A stretch of DNA of 64,000 nt from Marsupella aquatica (GCA_973895155.1 OZ316892.1:20894001-20958000); one strand, 5' to 3'. Positions 24,401 to 37,697 are shown, counted from the first letter of the stretch. Numbers and translations are program-made. Notes: generated from the sequence alone by a model not told the origin.

Positions 24401-26850
24401 AACCCTTCCACTAAATGCGGGACACAATACTCATCATTGTCCTCTCACTGGTTGCGGCATTAGCAATTTGAACACATGTCTTGCATTTACTTAAGGCATG
24501 ATGCACCTAGCTTTGTGGAAATCACTCCCAAGTCATACACCTTTGGAGTGATTTGACAGAAGTGTTACCATATATAGATGCATAGTACTACCGTATCCAA
24601 AGGCAAATGAAGCCTTTTTGTCTCTCCAAGAAGTAGGGCAATACCAATGGAAGGTTGTCATCCTTTGTTGTAATTGTGTCATGTTTGTGTTGGTGTTTGG
24701 ATGGGGAATATTATAATTGCAAATGAATAGTGATGGGGCATTCAAGGAGCTAATGTAATCTTTATTGGGTCATTTCTAAAAACATTTGTATCACAAATAC
24801 CAATGACTACAAGTAGGGTCATTAAATTTGTCATATGGACTGTCATATAAGTCAAGTGACTGGACTTGTGGTCATTTGTGTGGTCCCTCATGCAGTCATT
24901 AAACACAAGCACTAATGACCAGTTTGGGGCTAGGGGCTTGAGGTGGGCCCTAGAGTGTCATGGGGCCCCACATAGAGGTGAGAACCCCTCCACTAGGTGC
25001 AGGACACTATACTCATCATTGTCCAACCACTAGTTGCGACATAAACACTTTGGACACATGTTTTTGCGTTTACTTTAAGGCATGATGCACCTTTGGGGAA
25101 ATCACTCCCAAGTCGTATGACTTTGGAGTGATTTGCCAAAAGTGTCACCATGCATGCATACCATCACATCCAAAGGCAAATAAAACTCGGTTTTGGGTTC
25201 TCCAAGAGGTAGTGCTGCACCAATGGAATGGGCAGGGGAGTCATGCTTCTCATTATGGTGTGGGTGCGGGTTTAGGGAAGAGGAATATTCCAACCTTGCA
25301 AGGAATCTAAAGCTGGCTCTCTTTGGAGGTACTAGGGCCTTTATTGGGTCATATGTGAGCAATGGCCCGTCATAAATACCAATGACTAAAAATAGGGTCA
25401 TTAAAACTGTCATATGGAGAGTCATATCAGTCTAATGACTGGATTTGTGGTCATTTGAGGGGTCCCTCATGCAGTCTTTAAGGAAAAGCACAAATGACCA
25501 GTTTGGGGCTAAGGGCTTGAGGTGGGCCCTAGAGTGCCATGGGGCCCCACATAGAGGTGAGAACCCCTCCACTAGGTGCGGGACACTATACTCATCATTG
25601 TCCAACCACTAGTTGCGACATAAACACTTTGGACACATGTTTTTGCGTTTACTTAAGGCATGATGCACCTTTGGGGAAATCACTCCCAAGTCATACAACT
25701 TTGGAGTGATTTGCCAAAAGTGTCACCATGCATGCATACCATCTCATCCAAAGGCAAATAAAACTCGTTTTTTGGTTCTCCAAGAGGTAGTGTTGCACCA
25801 ATGGAATGGGCAGGGGAGTCGTGCTTCTCAGTATGGTGTGGGTGCGGGTTTAGGGAAGAGGAATATTCCAACCTTGCAAGGAATCTAAAGTTGGTTCTCT
25901 TTGGAGGTACTAGGGCCTTTATTGGGTCATATGTGAGCAATGGCCCGTCATAAATGCCAATTACTACAAGAAGGGTCATTAAAATGGTCACATTGGATGT
26001 CATATAAGCCAAATGACCTGATTTATTGTCATTTGAGGGGTCCCTCATGCAGTCTTTAAGGAAAAGCACAAATGACCAGTTTGGGGCTAGGGGCTTGAGG
26101 TGGGCCCTAGAGTGCCATGGGGCCCTACATAGAGGTGAGAATCCCTCCACTAGGTGCGGGACACTATACTCATCATTGTCCATCCACTAGTTGCAACATA
26201 AACACTTTGGAGACATGTTTTTGCGTTTACTTAAGGCGTGATGTACCTTTGGGGAAATCACTCCCAAGTCGTACGACTTTGGAGTGATTTGCCAAAAGTG
26301 TCACCATGCATGCATACCATCACATCCGAAGGCAAATAAAAGTCATTTTTTGGTTCTCCAAGAGGTAGTGCTGCACCAATGGAATGGGCAGGAGAGTTGT
26401 GCTTCTCCGTATGGTGTGGGTGCAAGTTTAGGGAAGAGGAATATTCCAACCTTGCAAGGAATCTAAAGTTGGCTCTCTTTGGAGGTACTAGGGCATGGTT
26501 GTGGTGCTTCCTTGTATGGTGTGTGTGAGTGGGTTTAGGGTTTTGCAAGGAATTTAGAGCTGGCTCTCTTTGGAGGTCTAAGGACTTCATTGTGTCATTT
26601 GTGAACAATGGAGTGTCATAAATGCCAATTACTACAAATAGGGTCATTGAAACGGTCATATAGAATAGGTCAAATGAGTGGACTTGTGGTCATTACATTG
26701 GTCCCTTGTGGAGTCATTTAGAAGAAGCTCAAATGATCAGTTTTGGGCTAGGGGCTAGAGGTGGGCCCTAGAGTGCCATGTGGCACTACATAGAGCTGGG
26801 AACCTGTCCACCGGGTGCAGGACACTCTACATACTATTCTTCATCCACTA
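24401..26850. repeat. About 579-bp tandem repeat, 4 to 4.5 copies, inside the CACTA element
   Basis: The landmark ACCCCTCCACTAGGTGCGGG / GGACACTATACTCATCATTG recurs at about 24,401, 24,981, 25,560 and 26,138, and in degraded form at 26,798, giving periods of 578-580 bp and then 660. Each unit also holds the GGAGTGATTTGCCAAAAGTG block and several AATGAC/GTCATT words. The short frames seen in each copy are repeat artefacts. Confidence 0.9.
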
Positions 26851-27400
26851 CTTGTGGCATAAACACTTTGGGATATGGGGATTCTATTTCTAAACCCTAA
26901 ACTTGTGCTTCATTGGGCCATTTGTGAACAACTCTAGGTCATAAATGCCAAATAATGACCTCCTAGAATGTCATTGTGATTATGATATGGGAGTCAGTAC
27001 CAAATCACCCAAAATGGGGTCATTAGAGGATTCCCTCATGATGTCATTGAGGAAAGAGGTTATAATGACCAAACTGGGGCTAGGAGTAGAGGTGGGCCCT
27101 AGGGGATAACAAGGTTGTTGCAGGACAACAATGGAAAGGGTCTCTTTCTTCATTTCATTTGGGTTGATTGGTAATGGCTTATAAAATGTTTATGGCCCCT
27201 CCACACATATAGTCGTATGGTGGAGTAAGCCTAAGTAACCTTATACGTTAGGGGTTCCAAACTTTTGTGTTACCCAACAACTAGTCCCAAGTCACCGTAC
27301 TCATCAAAAGGAGTATGGGACAAGAAACTTATCTACCGTTTGTACCACTACTTGCAGCACATGACTTCATTTTGGAGCCAATCATGCTTTTGACTGTCAT

Positions 27401-27620
27401 AAGTGCCAATGACATGTATCTAAGTCATATCCACCAAATGACTTAGATACATGTCATTGGCACTTTAAGTCATATCCACCAAATGACTTACTTTAAGTTG
27501 ACTTACTTTAAGTCATATCCACCAAATGACTTACTTTAAGTTGACTTACTTTAAGTCATATCCACCAAATGACACCAACAAGAGTCATTAGATACATGTG
27601 TTGGTGTCATTGAGGATCAG
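27401..27620. repeat. Perfect 28-bp inverted repeat followed by a 43-45-bp tandem repeat
   Basis: 27401-27428 and 27438-27465 are perfect inverted copies (AAGTGCCAATGACATG ... outward) around a 9-base loop. They are followed by AAGTCATATCCACCAAATGA units at 27467, 27510 and 27553. A shorter inverted pair, ATGACACCAACA / TGTTGGTGTCAT, closes the block. It forms the inner edge of the left subterminal region. Confidence 0.9.
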
Positions 27621-28879
27621 ACACCAACAAAATAGGGCCTTAAATAGTATCATACAACCCTACTCTATACACTTTGTTTACAAGTACCCCAAATCCAAAA
27701 AATGCTAGAGAATAAAAATTTCCAGTCTCCCCAAATAGTTAGCGTTGGCGAGGAAGGCCATGATGAAAACTACTAATTCAAAATTTTTGCCACCAACTAG
27801 CTCGATCATGCCCCACCCACCGACAAGGTTATTACTTGGCTTAGGACATGTTCATGAGCGCAATACATGCCTATACATGGGATGGCTATCCTGGAGCCAA
27901 ATTCTTAGTCTAAGCCACGTAGACCACATAAAATCACCTGCCCAGCTAGGTTTCCTGGCCTAGCACATTGTTGTGGCTAGCTACTTTTAGCTGTATGCTT
28001 GTGTTAACCAATATCAACTTATCTTATTCACTTTCAGAGCCCCTCCAGCAGGTACATGTACAGATGTCAAGGACATGGCTTATGGATCTCAGAACGAGGT
28101 AAAACTGTTGATTTATACCTCCTTTACACCATGTTTACACCTTGTGTACAGGGTCTGTAAGTCACGACGTGCACCCTTATATATCAGGTTTGGAATCAAC
28201 CCTTACAGTCACTTCAAAGGTCATCCAAACTGACTCAGGTGTCAAGCTGACCTGCAAGCTGGGTTCTAAAACCAAGGTTTACACTGGTTTATTGTCTCTT
28301 TACAGGTCCATAAGGAGAGTCGGATAGTGTAAAACGTATATTGTTACTTCCCTTTATATTTTCAAAATCTCCACTCGCAAGAAATGCCGCGCTCAAGGCT
28401 TTGGTGCTTCCAGACCTTCTAGCTCTCTCGCTACGGATCGAGCTTCATGCAACTGCGTCCTATTGTCCTTCGCGGCTTCTTGATTCAAACGACAAATTTT
28501 AGGGTGGGTTTGATTCTAATCAACTAGCTGTAGTTGCAACTGCCAGTGTCCGCCGACTGAGCCCTTATCGCTAGTTTGCAATTGCATTGAACTTTCCCTT
28601 GTGTTTTCTCTAGACAGCCCCTGCCATCCACTTTGATTTTTCCCGTACATCTTCTCTCCGATAATATATACTCCACTTGAAGAGGGGAGAAAATTTTGAT
28701 ATTCAATGTATATCATGCTTTGGATCAAATAGCAGCATCATGATTCCTCGATCCTCGAAATGATCACCCAATGTTTGTCAATGTTTGGTCACATTCGGCC
28801 GGTGGCAATCGACATGTCAGTAGATTTTGGGATCCCTCGCTGTATTATTAATGATCTGAAGGAGGAGACTCGATCCTAA

Positions 28880-31800
28880 ATGCCAAGATCTTTGGAATGT
28901 TTTTGCTGGCCGGCAAAGAGCGTCACGTCGTAAATGCTGTTGTATTTCCCTTTTGCAATACAGTCTTTTTCAAGTCTTTCTTCTCTGAGGCAGTCATCTT
29001 TTAATGCCCTTCATTGTAGGCACAATGTTGTGATTATCATGAACGCAATATGTGGTTGATCACAGTAGCCTCTCAGACTTTACCCTCGCAAGTGGTCCTT
29101 TTTTATCTGCGCTTGAATGGTTTGTTTTATGAACATATCGCAATGAATGAGCTGCCAAATTTCCGTCCACAGGCGCTTTAGGGTGAGATAGGCCGTTTAA
29201 TTTAGATCAATAATAGCTTCTACGGCATTTGAGAATCAAATCTTACCGTCTTCTGTTGGTTATGTTGTAGATATTGAATGTCAGAGAGGGACTGATGGCT
29301 TGTGGGGTCGCCACCAGCTTGCAAGACGGGGTAGCACTGGCTAGCAAAGTTCAGCATTCTGGAAAAGCCAATAATTTGCTGGATGCGTGGATTTCAGTTT
29401 TAGCTGTCACTTAATTCCCTTCAAATTAGTCGATCATATAGAGGGTACGTATTGACAATGGCTGTTTCCTAATACATGAATGATGTAATGCTAGAGTATT
29501 CATGGATCATTAAAAAATCAGGAGTAAGTTTTCCGGGTTAGTTTGTACCTTCAAAATCTTTTGATGAAGGATTTGTACGCTCAGAATCTGATGTTCACTG
29601 CTAGAGAATTAATGAACTTCAGCCAATCTGAAGTGTTGCAAATCTTAAACTGATCGGCAGGAGCTTGCAAGTCCAAGATCACAATTTTGCTTTATCTTAT
29701 TATTTTGAGTAGGTAGCAAATGTCCTTAATTTGCCAATCTTGTCGTCATGCACAGAAATTGTATCGGGGGGAGTTGATTCAGTCAATGATGTGAGGGTTC
29801 GAGGCAAGAATCCTCAGCTTCTCAATGCAAAACGTGATCTGGAAGAACTCTCCTGGAGCTAGGGATAGGCATCGAATCTATCACAGAACACGAGCGGAGC
29901 AAATACATATGGGCTGAAATGAGATTCAGGGTTGCAATTCAGCATTTTGGCAAATTTCAAGTTAATTATCTTTAGCATTGGGACCAACGATTATAAACAA
30001 AAATAATAATAAGGCTGTAGTTTGCAAGTAGCTACAATCTTAAGCTGCAAGACAGCGAATTGAGGAATTTGTTTAACTTTTTCTTGCAACGGAATACAGG
30101 GCTTTTGGCATGCAATAGCACAGTATGTCCTAGTGCACAATGGTGCGCCCTAGGATACAGTCCTGGAGTGATTTAGGCTAGCGGGAGGGCTAGGGCAGAA
30201 AAATGTGAAATTCCCACTTACTTTAAGGCCAGCCGAAAGCCTCTCTGATGGGCTTGTTACTTTCATGTCTGTAAGAAAATTGGTGTCATCAATAGATGCT
30301 TCAAAAACGGAAGTACAAATGAATAGTTGTTGTGACGCCAATGACATGGTCCTTATTTTGTAATCTGATTAAGTAGGTTGCTGTATGCAAGGAGTAGCTA
30401 TTGATATTACATAACAATTAGCAAGATGGCAAGAATAAGGGCAATCATGGCGTTAAGAGTAGGGAAATAAAAACTATGTCGCGGGTGGTCGATGACCATA
30501 TCTCTTTCAATATGTCACCAAATCCGGATCTGTAAAGAGCATTGGAAAGATCTGGTCAAGGCGAGTAAAATCGATATAAAACACTTGGGAAACGGAGGTG
30601 TATTAAGAGAGATACGGCCTGATTAGTGTGACGGGTTAACTTATGGCCGAAATTAGCGGATTCGGCTTCAGTTTCGGGTTAACCCAAGCTCGACCACGGC
30701 TTAGCTTATGTGAGCACGGCTTCAGCTTAGCTCAGGTAAGCACGGCTTCAGCTTAGGCTTAACCTAGGTTCGGATTAGATTGAACTCGGGTTAGCCTAAA
30801 CTCGGGCTCAGGTTAGCATAGGTAAGCTCGGGTTCGGGCTCAGCTTAGGCTAGGTTAGCGGGTAGCGGCCTAACCCGAGACCACGGGTTAGCTCTACTCG
30901 GGTTAGATAGGATAGCTAGGTTAGCCGAACTCGGGTTAGCTATGTAACCCGGGTTAGCGCAGCAGTGAGTACCCCCTCTCGGTTGCGGGGGCATAACTCT
31001 CTGTGTATTTGACCAAATCAGCTATAATTGACCTCGTTGGAAAGAGGAGCTCAAGCCGCTTCCAACGCTGCTATCCACGCAGCAAATGGTTGAATACAGA
31101 AATCGGGAGAGGAGGCGTAAGCTCGCGAAAACCATGGAGGAGGGCCAAATCCGAAGTACATAGCCAATTCGAGATAGAAATAAAGCTGCGAGTTAGGGTT
31201 CAGTAGTTAGAGATAGTGGCGGCTCTGTTAGGGCTGGGATGGGGCTCCAGCAGCGTAGTACCCAGCCATTTGGGCTCAGTATGAGAGTATATAGAGCAGC
31301 CCCCCGGTAGAGATGGGGGGGGGACTTCAGTTGTGTGATCTCACTTAGACTGAGCAGCAGGGAGGAGCTCTGTGCAAGCAAGGCTGGACTTGGACGCTGC
31401 GTGTTGGGGAGAGCTTGGTTGTGCTATTACTCAGGGAGTAATCAACCAAGCTTCACAGCAACGGGTTGCTAGGTTTGCGAGCTGGATTGTGGCTCTTTCT
31501 AGTGAGTAGCACAACTGGGTTCTTTTCCCCCGATACAGAGCCTTGGTGATAGGTGATGTATTGGTGATTGTAAACTGTGGGGAGGATGTCAATTTGATTT
31601 GTGGTGAGCACATTAGGGAGGCTGAGACACTGATTGAGGGGCAGCAGGAGGAGCATTTACAGTTCAGTCTGGCAAGGCTACGTGATCCATGGGGAGTCCC
31701 GGCCTTTGTCTGGTGGAGAGCACTAAGGGATCTATGGCCAGAGCGGAGCTTGCAGGGCAAGCGTGAGGCCGGGCCTCATTGCAGTCTGGGGTAGATCGCC

Positions 31801-33320
31801 GTTAGGCCTGGTACCAGCTTTGAAGTCGAGTCAACTATGTATGCGTAACTTGACGTTCTGAATTGGAGGTGTGAGATCTGTATGTGCCCCCAAGAATGAA
31901 GTGCAGTGAAGGAGGTTGAGTTCAGGATTGAGTTTGCAAGGCAAGTACGGGATTGGTTTGAGTCCAATATGCCGTCGCAATCTGGAGTGAGCCGGGCTCA
32001 GGTTCAGGATTGAGCTTGCATGGCAAGCATGGGGCTTGCGGGGCAAGCATGTTGCAATCTGGAGTAGACAACCTTCGGGCCTATTGTTCGGATCAAGTGT
32101 TCTTAGTGAACTATTGTGCACATCGTTGAATCTAATTGAGTTTTCCTCTCAGGCCTCATTTCTCTCATGGATGTGTGTGTGTGTGAGGCAATCTAAGTGT
32201 ATGATGGGACTAGCAGCGCCACTGAGAGGTGTACAGGGTGCATTGAAGCGGGCTAGGTGAGGACTGTCATAGCTCTGATTGCTGAGAGTGGAATGGCAGA
32301 GTGGTGGGGCAATGGCTTAGAAGTCCCTAAGCCGGGAATCAGTCAAGAGTCACTGGTTTATGGGTACATTCCGGCGGCGGAATAGAAACATACCTATGAC
32401 AGTAAGCATACGTATAGACCTATGCGCACCATAGCGCTAGGCCCTGTGTGTACGGGCCCGATATGAAGACTCCTTCTCACCAGAACTATCATGAGCGCGG
32501 ATCTGATTCCCAACCTTGGTTCTTAGGGATTGAGCTTGGGTGATGTGTGACGGAGTCTTGTTATGATAGTCTGGTGTTAAGGGCATAAATTGGTGTTTAC
32601 CGGCCTTCACAGCATCCCTTCGTGATCCTCAGGTACAAGGAGATGGTTTTGGCACCCATAGTGACGTCTTTGGTGTTAAGACCCATGTCAATCGCGTGAC
32701 AGTTGTCACATAAAAAAAATTATCTCACAAAAGCAGTTGCTCCTGTATCACTATTTGATTGCCACATGCACCGGCTTGATCTGTTCAATTCAACGTGTCA
32801 GTCTGTGGCAAGATCAATTTGGTGCATGTGTGAGTTTTGTACATAGGTGGACAAGCTCTTTTTGCTGTGAACTCGACCCCAAATGCCAAGATTCCGCAAT
32901 GTTCTTGCTGGAGAAGAGGATCATGCCGCAAATGCCTTTGGTATGTACCTTCTCAAAGCCATTTTGGGGTTCTTCTCCTGGATTACAATCATTGTTGAAT
33001 GCCCTTTATTGTAGACACTGTTATAGTCATCATGAACTGAGGATTTGGTGGATCAGAGCAGCTTTCCGTTCTTTACCCTTTTCTAAACTTTAATGATTTG
33101 TAAATATATCTTGACCAATCAACTGACTCCTTTCCCTTTGCGGGCGCTTTTGTAGTATCCGAATTATAGAATGACGTTATAGTAGGTAATATAGAAGTAT
33201 GAATTTTGAAATATTATCAATATTTCTATGGCATTTGAGAAACATACCGTTTTGTTGGTTATGTTGTAGATATTAAATCATGCTGGAGCGGGATTGATGG
33301 CTTGGGGTACGGTTTGTGGG
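28880..33320. repeat. Diverged direct duplication: 28.88-29.33 kb and 32.88-33.32 kb
   Basis: Two segments about 4 kb apart share ordered landmarks: AATGCCAAGAT, TTGCTGG, CGTAAATGC/CGCAAATGC, TTTAATGCCCTTCATTGTAG / TTGAATGCCCTTTATTGTAG, CATCATGAAC, GGCATTTGAGAA, TTGGTTATGTTGTAGATATT and GGGACTGATGGCTTG. No open frame is conserved, so this is a duplicated non-coding or dead gene segment inside the CACTA element. The coordinates span both copies and the material between them. Confidence 0.7.
30627..32710. other. Possible solo LTR or other insertion with TGTGAC ... GTCACA ends
   Basis: The block begins TGTGACGGGTTAAC and ends GTTGTCACA, as an LTR might, and has a TATATAG box followed by GC-rich sequence near 31,290. 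Its first 330 bp are a degenerate run of CGGGTTAGC / CGGCTTAGCT words. I found no target-site duplication, primer-binding site or polypurine tract, so the LTR reading is weak. Confidence 0.25.
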
Positions 33321-34069
33321 GTTTCTTTCATTAGTCATGTGTAGTGTATCACCACTGTTTCATGATTCACTTATAATGTGAGTCTAAAGTTTTTGGGCAT
33401 TCAAGGAGAAAAATAAGCAGCAAGTTGTAGCTTCAAAATCTGCTGATTGAAGGATGTGCACAGTAAAATTGTACCCAATGGCAGCTCTCAAAACTCTTGG
33501 GACAAAGCTTTAAATGTCGTGTCTATTTGCTCCATAAGATCTCATCTGATGGGCTCTCTCTCTGCTGGCCACTAATATTGTAGAGACATCTCTCTATATC
33601 CCAGGGATCCAATTTGTGATAGATTCACTGTTTGTGACAGTGCCAGAAATCAAGCGATGTAGTAAGCCAATGTAGTCTTGCAGCTAAAAGCTCTTGGAAC
33701 TGACAATGTTCTTAGTTTTGACTTCATGGATAAGCCCTCAAGGTGAACTCCAGGGCAGCCATGGTAAAGTTTTTGGAGCATCTCTACAGCCTAGGGCACT
33801 TACGATGAAGAGAAGCTATCAGATTCTTTGGGAATTCAAATGGCACGGTTTACATTGAAATTTTTGCTCTATAGATTGTAGTTGTCGGGGACTGTGGATT
33901 GAAATTGAATAGCTAGGTAGCTAGTGTGAGAGCATCTACTCAATAATTGGGATGGTAACCGTGAGTTCACTAAATTCTGTTGATTTTATTTTTTCATCAT
34001 TCTCTATCTTTAGTTCATGTTATTCCTCCTGGATGGCTAAGGTTTGATTTGAGTATATTAACCAACTTC

Positions 34070-35140
34070 ATCTTTGACTGTTGCATGGTGCTTTGCCTAT
34101 AAAGACAGGAAGGACACAACTTTTTATGTGAAATTCTGACAAGGACTCATAAGTACTTGCATATGCTTTGTGTTTAATATTTTTCTTTGTACTTGCTGGC
34201 AGTGCTATATTTTAAGTGAATGTGTCAAAGGGCATGAGGCTACAAGGTAGCACTGGTAGCTGTGCCACCTAGAAAAGGTGCTTTCCCTTCTCCAATCTAG
34301 TGACCTAGCTTTAGGTCTGACTGAGGTTTTGTACAAAATTGATGTGGCAAACTATTGCATTCCTGCTTTTATTAATCAACAAGTAGAAAGGCCCAGAGTT
34401 CAATAAGAAGAAATAGCTTTCACCCTACCAGTCTCGTCTTCAAGTATATATGACATGCTTCGGTGGAATGAGATTTATCTGACTTCTGTCATACAGATAA
34501 TTGAACATTAGACCATGGTCGATGATTGGTATATATGCACCGTCAAAACTCTCGTTTGACATTGTGGGTGGGTAGTGTTGGGTACACCAGGAATAGGGGA
34601 ATAAAGCCAGGAGAAGAAACAGGGATGGATGAAACCTTTGCTAGTTGCTGGAATCAATCGTGTCTTCAAGTAAGTTTTCCTGCTTGTGGTATTTTCACAG
34701 TCATGTTTTAATTGTGGCAGGATTGGTCCAATGAATATGTCCAAACTGCAGTACTAAAATTTATGTTGCAGATAGTGACTGTCAAAGGATCTTGCAGAGC
34801 TGATAATATATTGCAAGGACTCTAACAAGGACACATTTCCGTGTAGTTCCCAGTATCATGAAGCTATCAACTATCAAGTATTATTTATTACTAACAGACT
34901 TCATCGTTGACTGTTGACTTGGTTATTTGCCTCTAAAGCCAGGAAGGACACAACTTTTTATGTGAAATTCTGACAGGGACACATGTTTTGATAAGCTTTG
35001 CTTTAAATTGCTACTTTTTACTAACTTGTTGGCATGCAATGGTATATTTAAAGTGAATGTGTCAATGTACTTGCAGGAACGAGGTACCATTGGTCCCTGT
35101 GCTACCCTAGAAAAATGTGTATTGATTCCCTTCTCCAAAT
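34070..35140. repeat. Two direct copies of about 230 bp
   Basis: The segment with AGGAAGGACACAACTTTTTA, TGTGAAATTCTGACA and AAGTGAATGTGTCAA at about 34,070-34,300 recurs at about 34,908-35,140 with diverged sequence and small indels. No coding potential is conserved between copies. Confidence 0.75.
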
Positions 35141-35935
35141 TTATTTATGGGCCCTGGTCCCTTTGCTGGGTGCACTTCTGATTGGTAATAGATCCTCTCT
35201 ATGACTAGTACCTGGACGGAAGTGATTAAGTTGTCGGTACTCTGTTCCTGTATGTTCAACTTTGGTGACAAGAGGCTATTTTTGAGAGGCCTTCTGCACT
35301 TCTCAGTTATCTGGCATCTTTATTTAGAATTTTAATGTTGGTTGTGCTCTCCCCAAAGATGCTTCGACCTGAAGATTGGAACGATATGTCATCTCATGAT
35401 GGGAATAACAATATTCTACTTGTTAACGTGGCTAGTTCTTGATGACAATAAGGCTTACCAATGCGTCGTTGGGATGAGCTCTACTCTGGAATTAACATTT
35501 TTGTTACCGCTAGGGTAGGATGGAGTTGGAGAATGCTGACAATGGAGAGCTGCAGAAGTTTTGCAATCTACAAGGGGCGTCAAAGACTGGTCGGTAGGTA
35601 ATTCTTAGATGAATATGTAACAAGTACCTACCTCTCAAATGATGCCCACAGTACACAATCAATGGATTTTTGGTTCACTGCATTGTGGAATTCTAGATGG
35701 GCCAAGAAACAGTTTATGTAGGCTTGATAGATGTAGGTTTTGTAGAATGAGTGACAACTTTGTTTTTCTGTAGACATTAAAAGTTGTTATGTATTTCAAA
35801 TTGTAACATTCAATCCATCTGATAATACTATTTGTATGTTTTTCTTCAATGACATTTTGTTTCATAAATTTGTATTGAGTTGAATAACTATTGCTTGACT
35901 TAAATGCATGTACCTTGGATGAAGAGAATGTCTAT

Positions 35936-36720
35936 TATTAGTAATGACATTTTGTAACTTTTATTCAGCAAATCTATTGGATTAGTATCCTGCATGACTC
36001 TTGAATGACACAAACAATGACATAATGAATGGTCACTTCATACACATTTGTTTGTGTCCAATATGACCACTTAAATTTGTTTAACTCAAGTCATTTAAAA
36101 TATGACCTGAATGACCCACAAAATGACATATAAAATGACTTATTTCATGGTCATTATGAACATCTGTATTTATGTCCAATATGACTCGTCTCAAGTCATT
36201 CAAGACATATATGTATTTCCATGTGTCTACTCTCAATTCAGCCACATGCCCCCATATGACTTGTCTCTAAGTAGGTCATTTTGGACAAGTCCAAAATGAC
36301 CCAAACCTATTGTCCCATGGTGAATACCATTTGAGTCATGTGTCACTACTTGATTTGTTACATACTATGCATCATTTTGGACTTGTCCAAAATGACAATT
36401 GACCTATGTTCTTTAACTGCCACATGGCATTGTATAATTGGGTACGGAGACTATTGACGGTGAAAGATGATTGACCGTTGACGGTGATTTTTTTGGTCAT
36501 TTCACACCGTTCACCATTTATGACCAAATCGTAAGTTAAGTCATTTCGGACAACATGAAATGACCACACATTTTTTGCGTCATTTGTCCAAAAAGACCGT
36601 GATGTAAATGTCCAATGCAACGCGTCTGGACAGATGGAAACGGATGCGTCATTGTTTTGATAAAAAGACCATGTGGGTAGTCATTGTTGCGGTCATAAAC
36701 AACCATGTTTTCTACTAGTG
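35936..36720. repeat. Right subterminal repeat region of the CACTA element
   Basis: AATGAC, ATGACC, GTCATT and AAGTCATT words in both orientations recur throughout, ending in the terminal TTTTCTACTAGTG. This mirrors the left subterminal words and supports pairing this end with the terminus at 23489. Confidence 0.75.
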
Positions 36721-36723
36721 TAA
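36721..36723. other. Target-site duplication (right), TAA
   Basis: Matches the TAA before the left terminus. Confidence 0.75.
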
Positions 36724-37697
36724 TACGCCTGCCTAGCTGTATGTTTGGTCGCGTTTCACAGGACTTGGCAAGGAAATGATAATCATTTCCAATATTATTT
36801 TTATGTTTCTCATATTTATGTAATAATATATACTAAGTGCGTGATGACCCCCCCCCCCCCTAAAGAAAAGAAAATAGAGTTTTAAAAAGCAAAATGACCC
36901 CTGCCTCACCCAATGCTTTTGTGTCCCTCCTCTTCAAAAACCCTTATAACTTCACCTTAAAAGCAGGAAAATGTGTTAAAAACTCTCCCCTTGTAAGTCA
37001 TCATGATGTGACATAAAGTGTGCCAATGGTCCATATAACTGGCAATATAAGGGCCTAGATCCAACATTTGAAACATGTGGCACATGGCACTGACAAAGTA
37101 TTGTAGACATTATTATGGGCCCTGTTTTAGGCCCCTCATCACAAGTTCAGCCATACAGCAACCTCTATAAGATTCAATGTATGTAAGGAAAGCTCCCACA
37201 AGTTCAGCCAATGCCTTCAGAAAATGAAAACTCAGATTTATGTTAGGGGAAGGGTGAGAAATTTAGAACAGAAGGAGACAAAGTCTTTTTTTATTTGATT
37301 TATTTTGCCGCATATTTACTCCATTAAAACGTGCCCAAGTACACAAAGTGTCCGCCATGTCTCCCAAGAGAAAAACTCCGCGTCTCTCTAAAATGAACGT
37401 CTCCGCTTCCGTAGAGTCAACGTCCCCGTAAAATCAACGTCTCCCAAAACTCGGCCCTAAACTCCGGGTCTCCCTTCTGGATCCTCTACTTGCATTCACT
37501 TTGCGCCCCACGATAATGTACTTATCTAGTGACCCCTCTGCACAATTTGTCGAGTGTTCTGCAGTCCAGCTTGTCATTTGATTCGCAACCATTGCAGATC
37601 GGTATTTGTCCCTTCCTGAGTAGTGCTTGCGCCCGGCTGAGTGCCTGCCCTTCACCACTATTGTTTGGATTTCTGCTGGGCGGCTCTTTTCAGAGAC
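36724..37697. other. Intergenic stretch
   Basis: No gene is seen. It includes a C homopolymer near 36,850 and a GC-richer stretch with repeated AACGTCTCC words (37,370-37,450) that could be an upstream region of the following plus-strand frame. Confidence 0.4.

Larger units (their letters stand above)
23489..36720. mobile_element. 13.2-kb CACTA element, apparently non-autonomous
   Basis: The left terminus reads CACTAGAAGAAAACAGGG; the right terminus read inward is CACTAGTAGAAAACATGG. Both then continue with a TTTATGACC segment. TAA flanks both ends. Inside, about 3.5 kb at the left and 0.8 kb at the right are crowded with AATGAC/GTCATT words, the expected subterminal binding sites. The core (about 27.6-35.9 kb) has no open frame resembling a transposase, so mobility would have to depend on proteins from elsewhere. 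The core holds duplicated non-coding segments and a possible solo LTR, so the length may come from nested insertions and captures. Confidence 0.8.

Noticed and set aside
25102-26659. Repeated open frames with near-identical peptides
   Set aside because: Copies of the same stop-free stretch in each 579-bp unit of the CACTA subterminal array; not genes.
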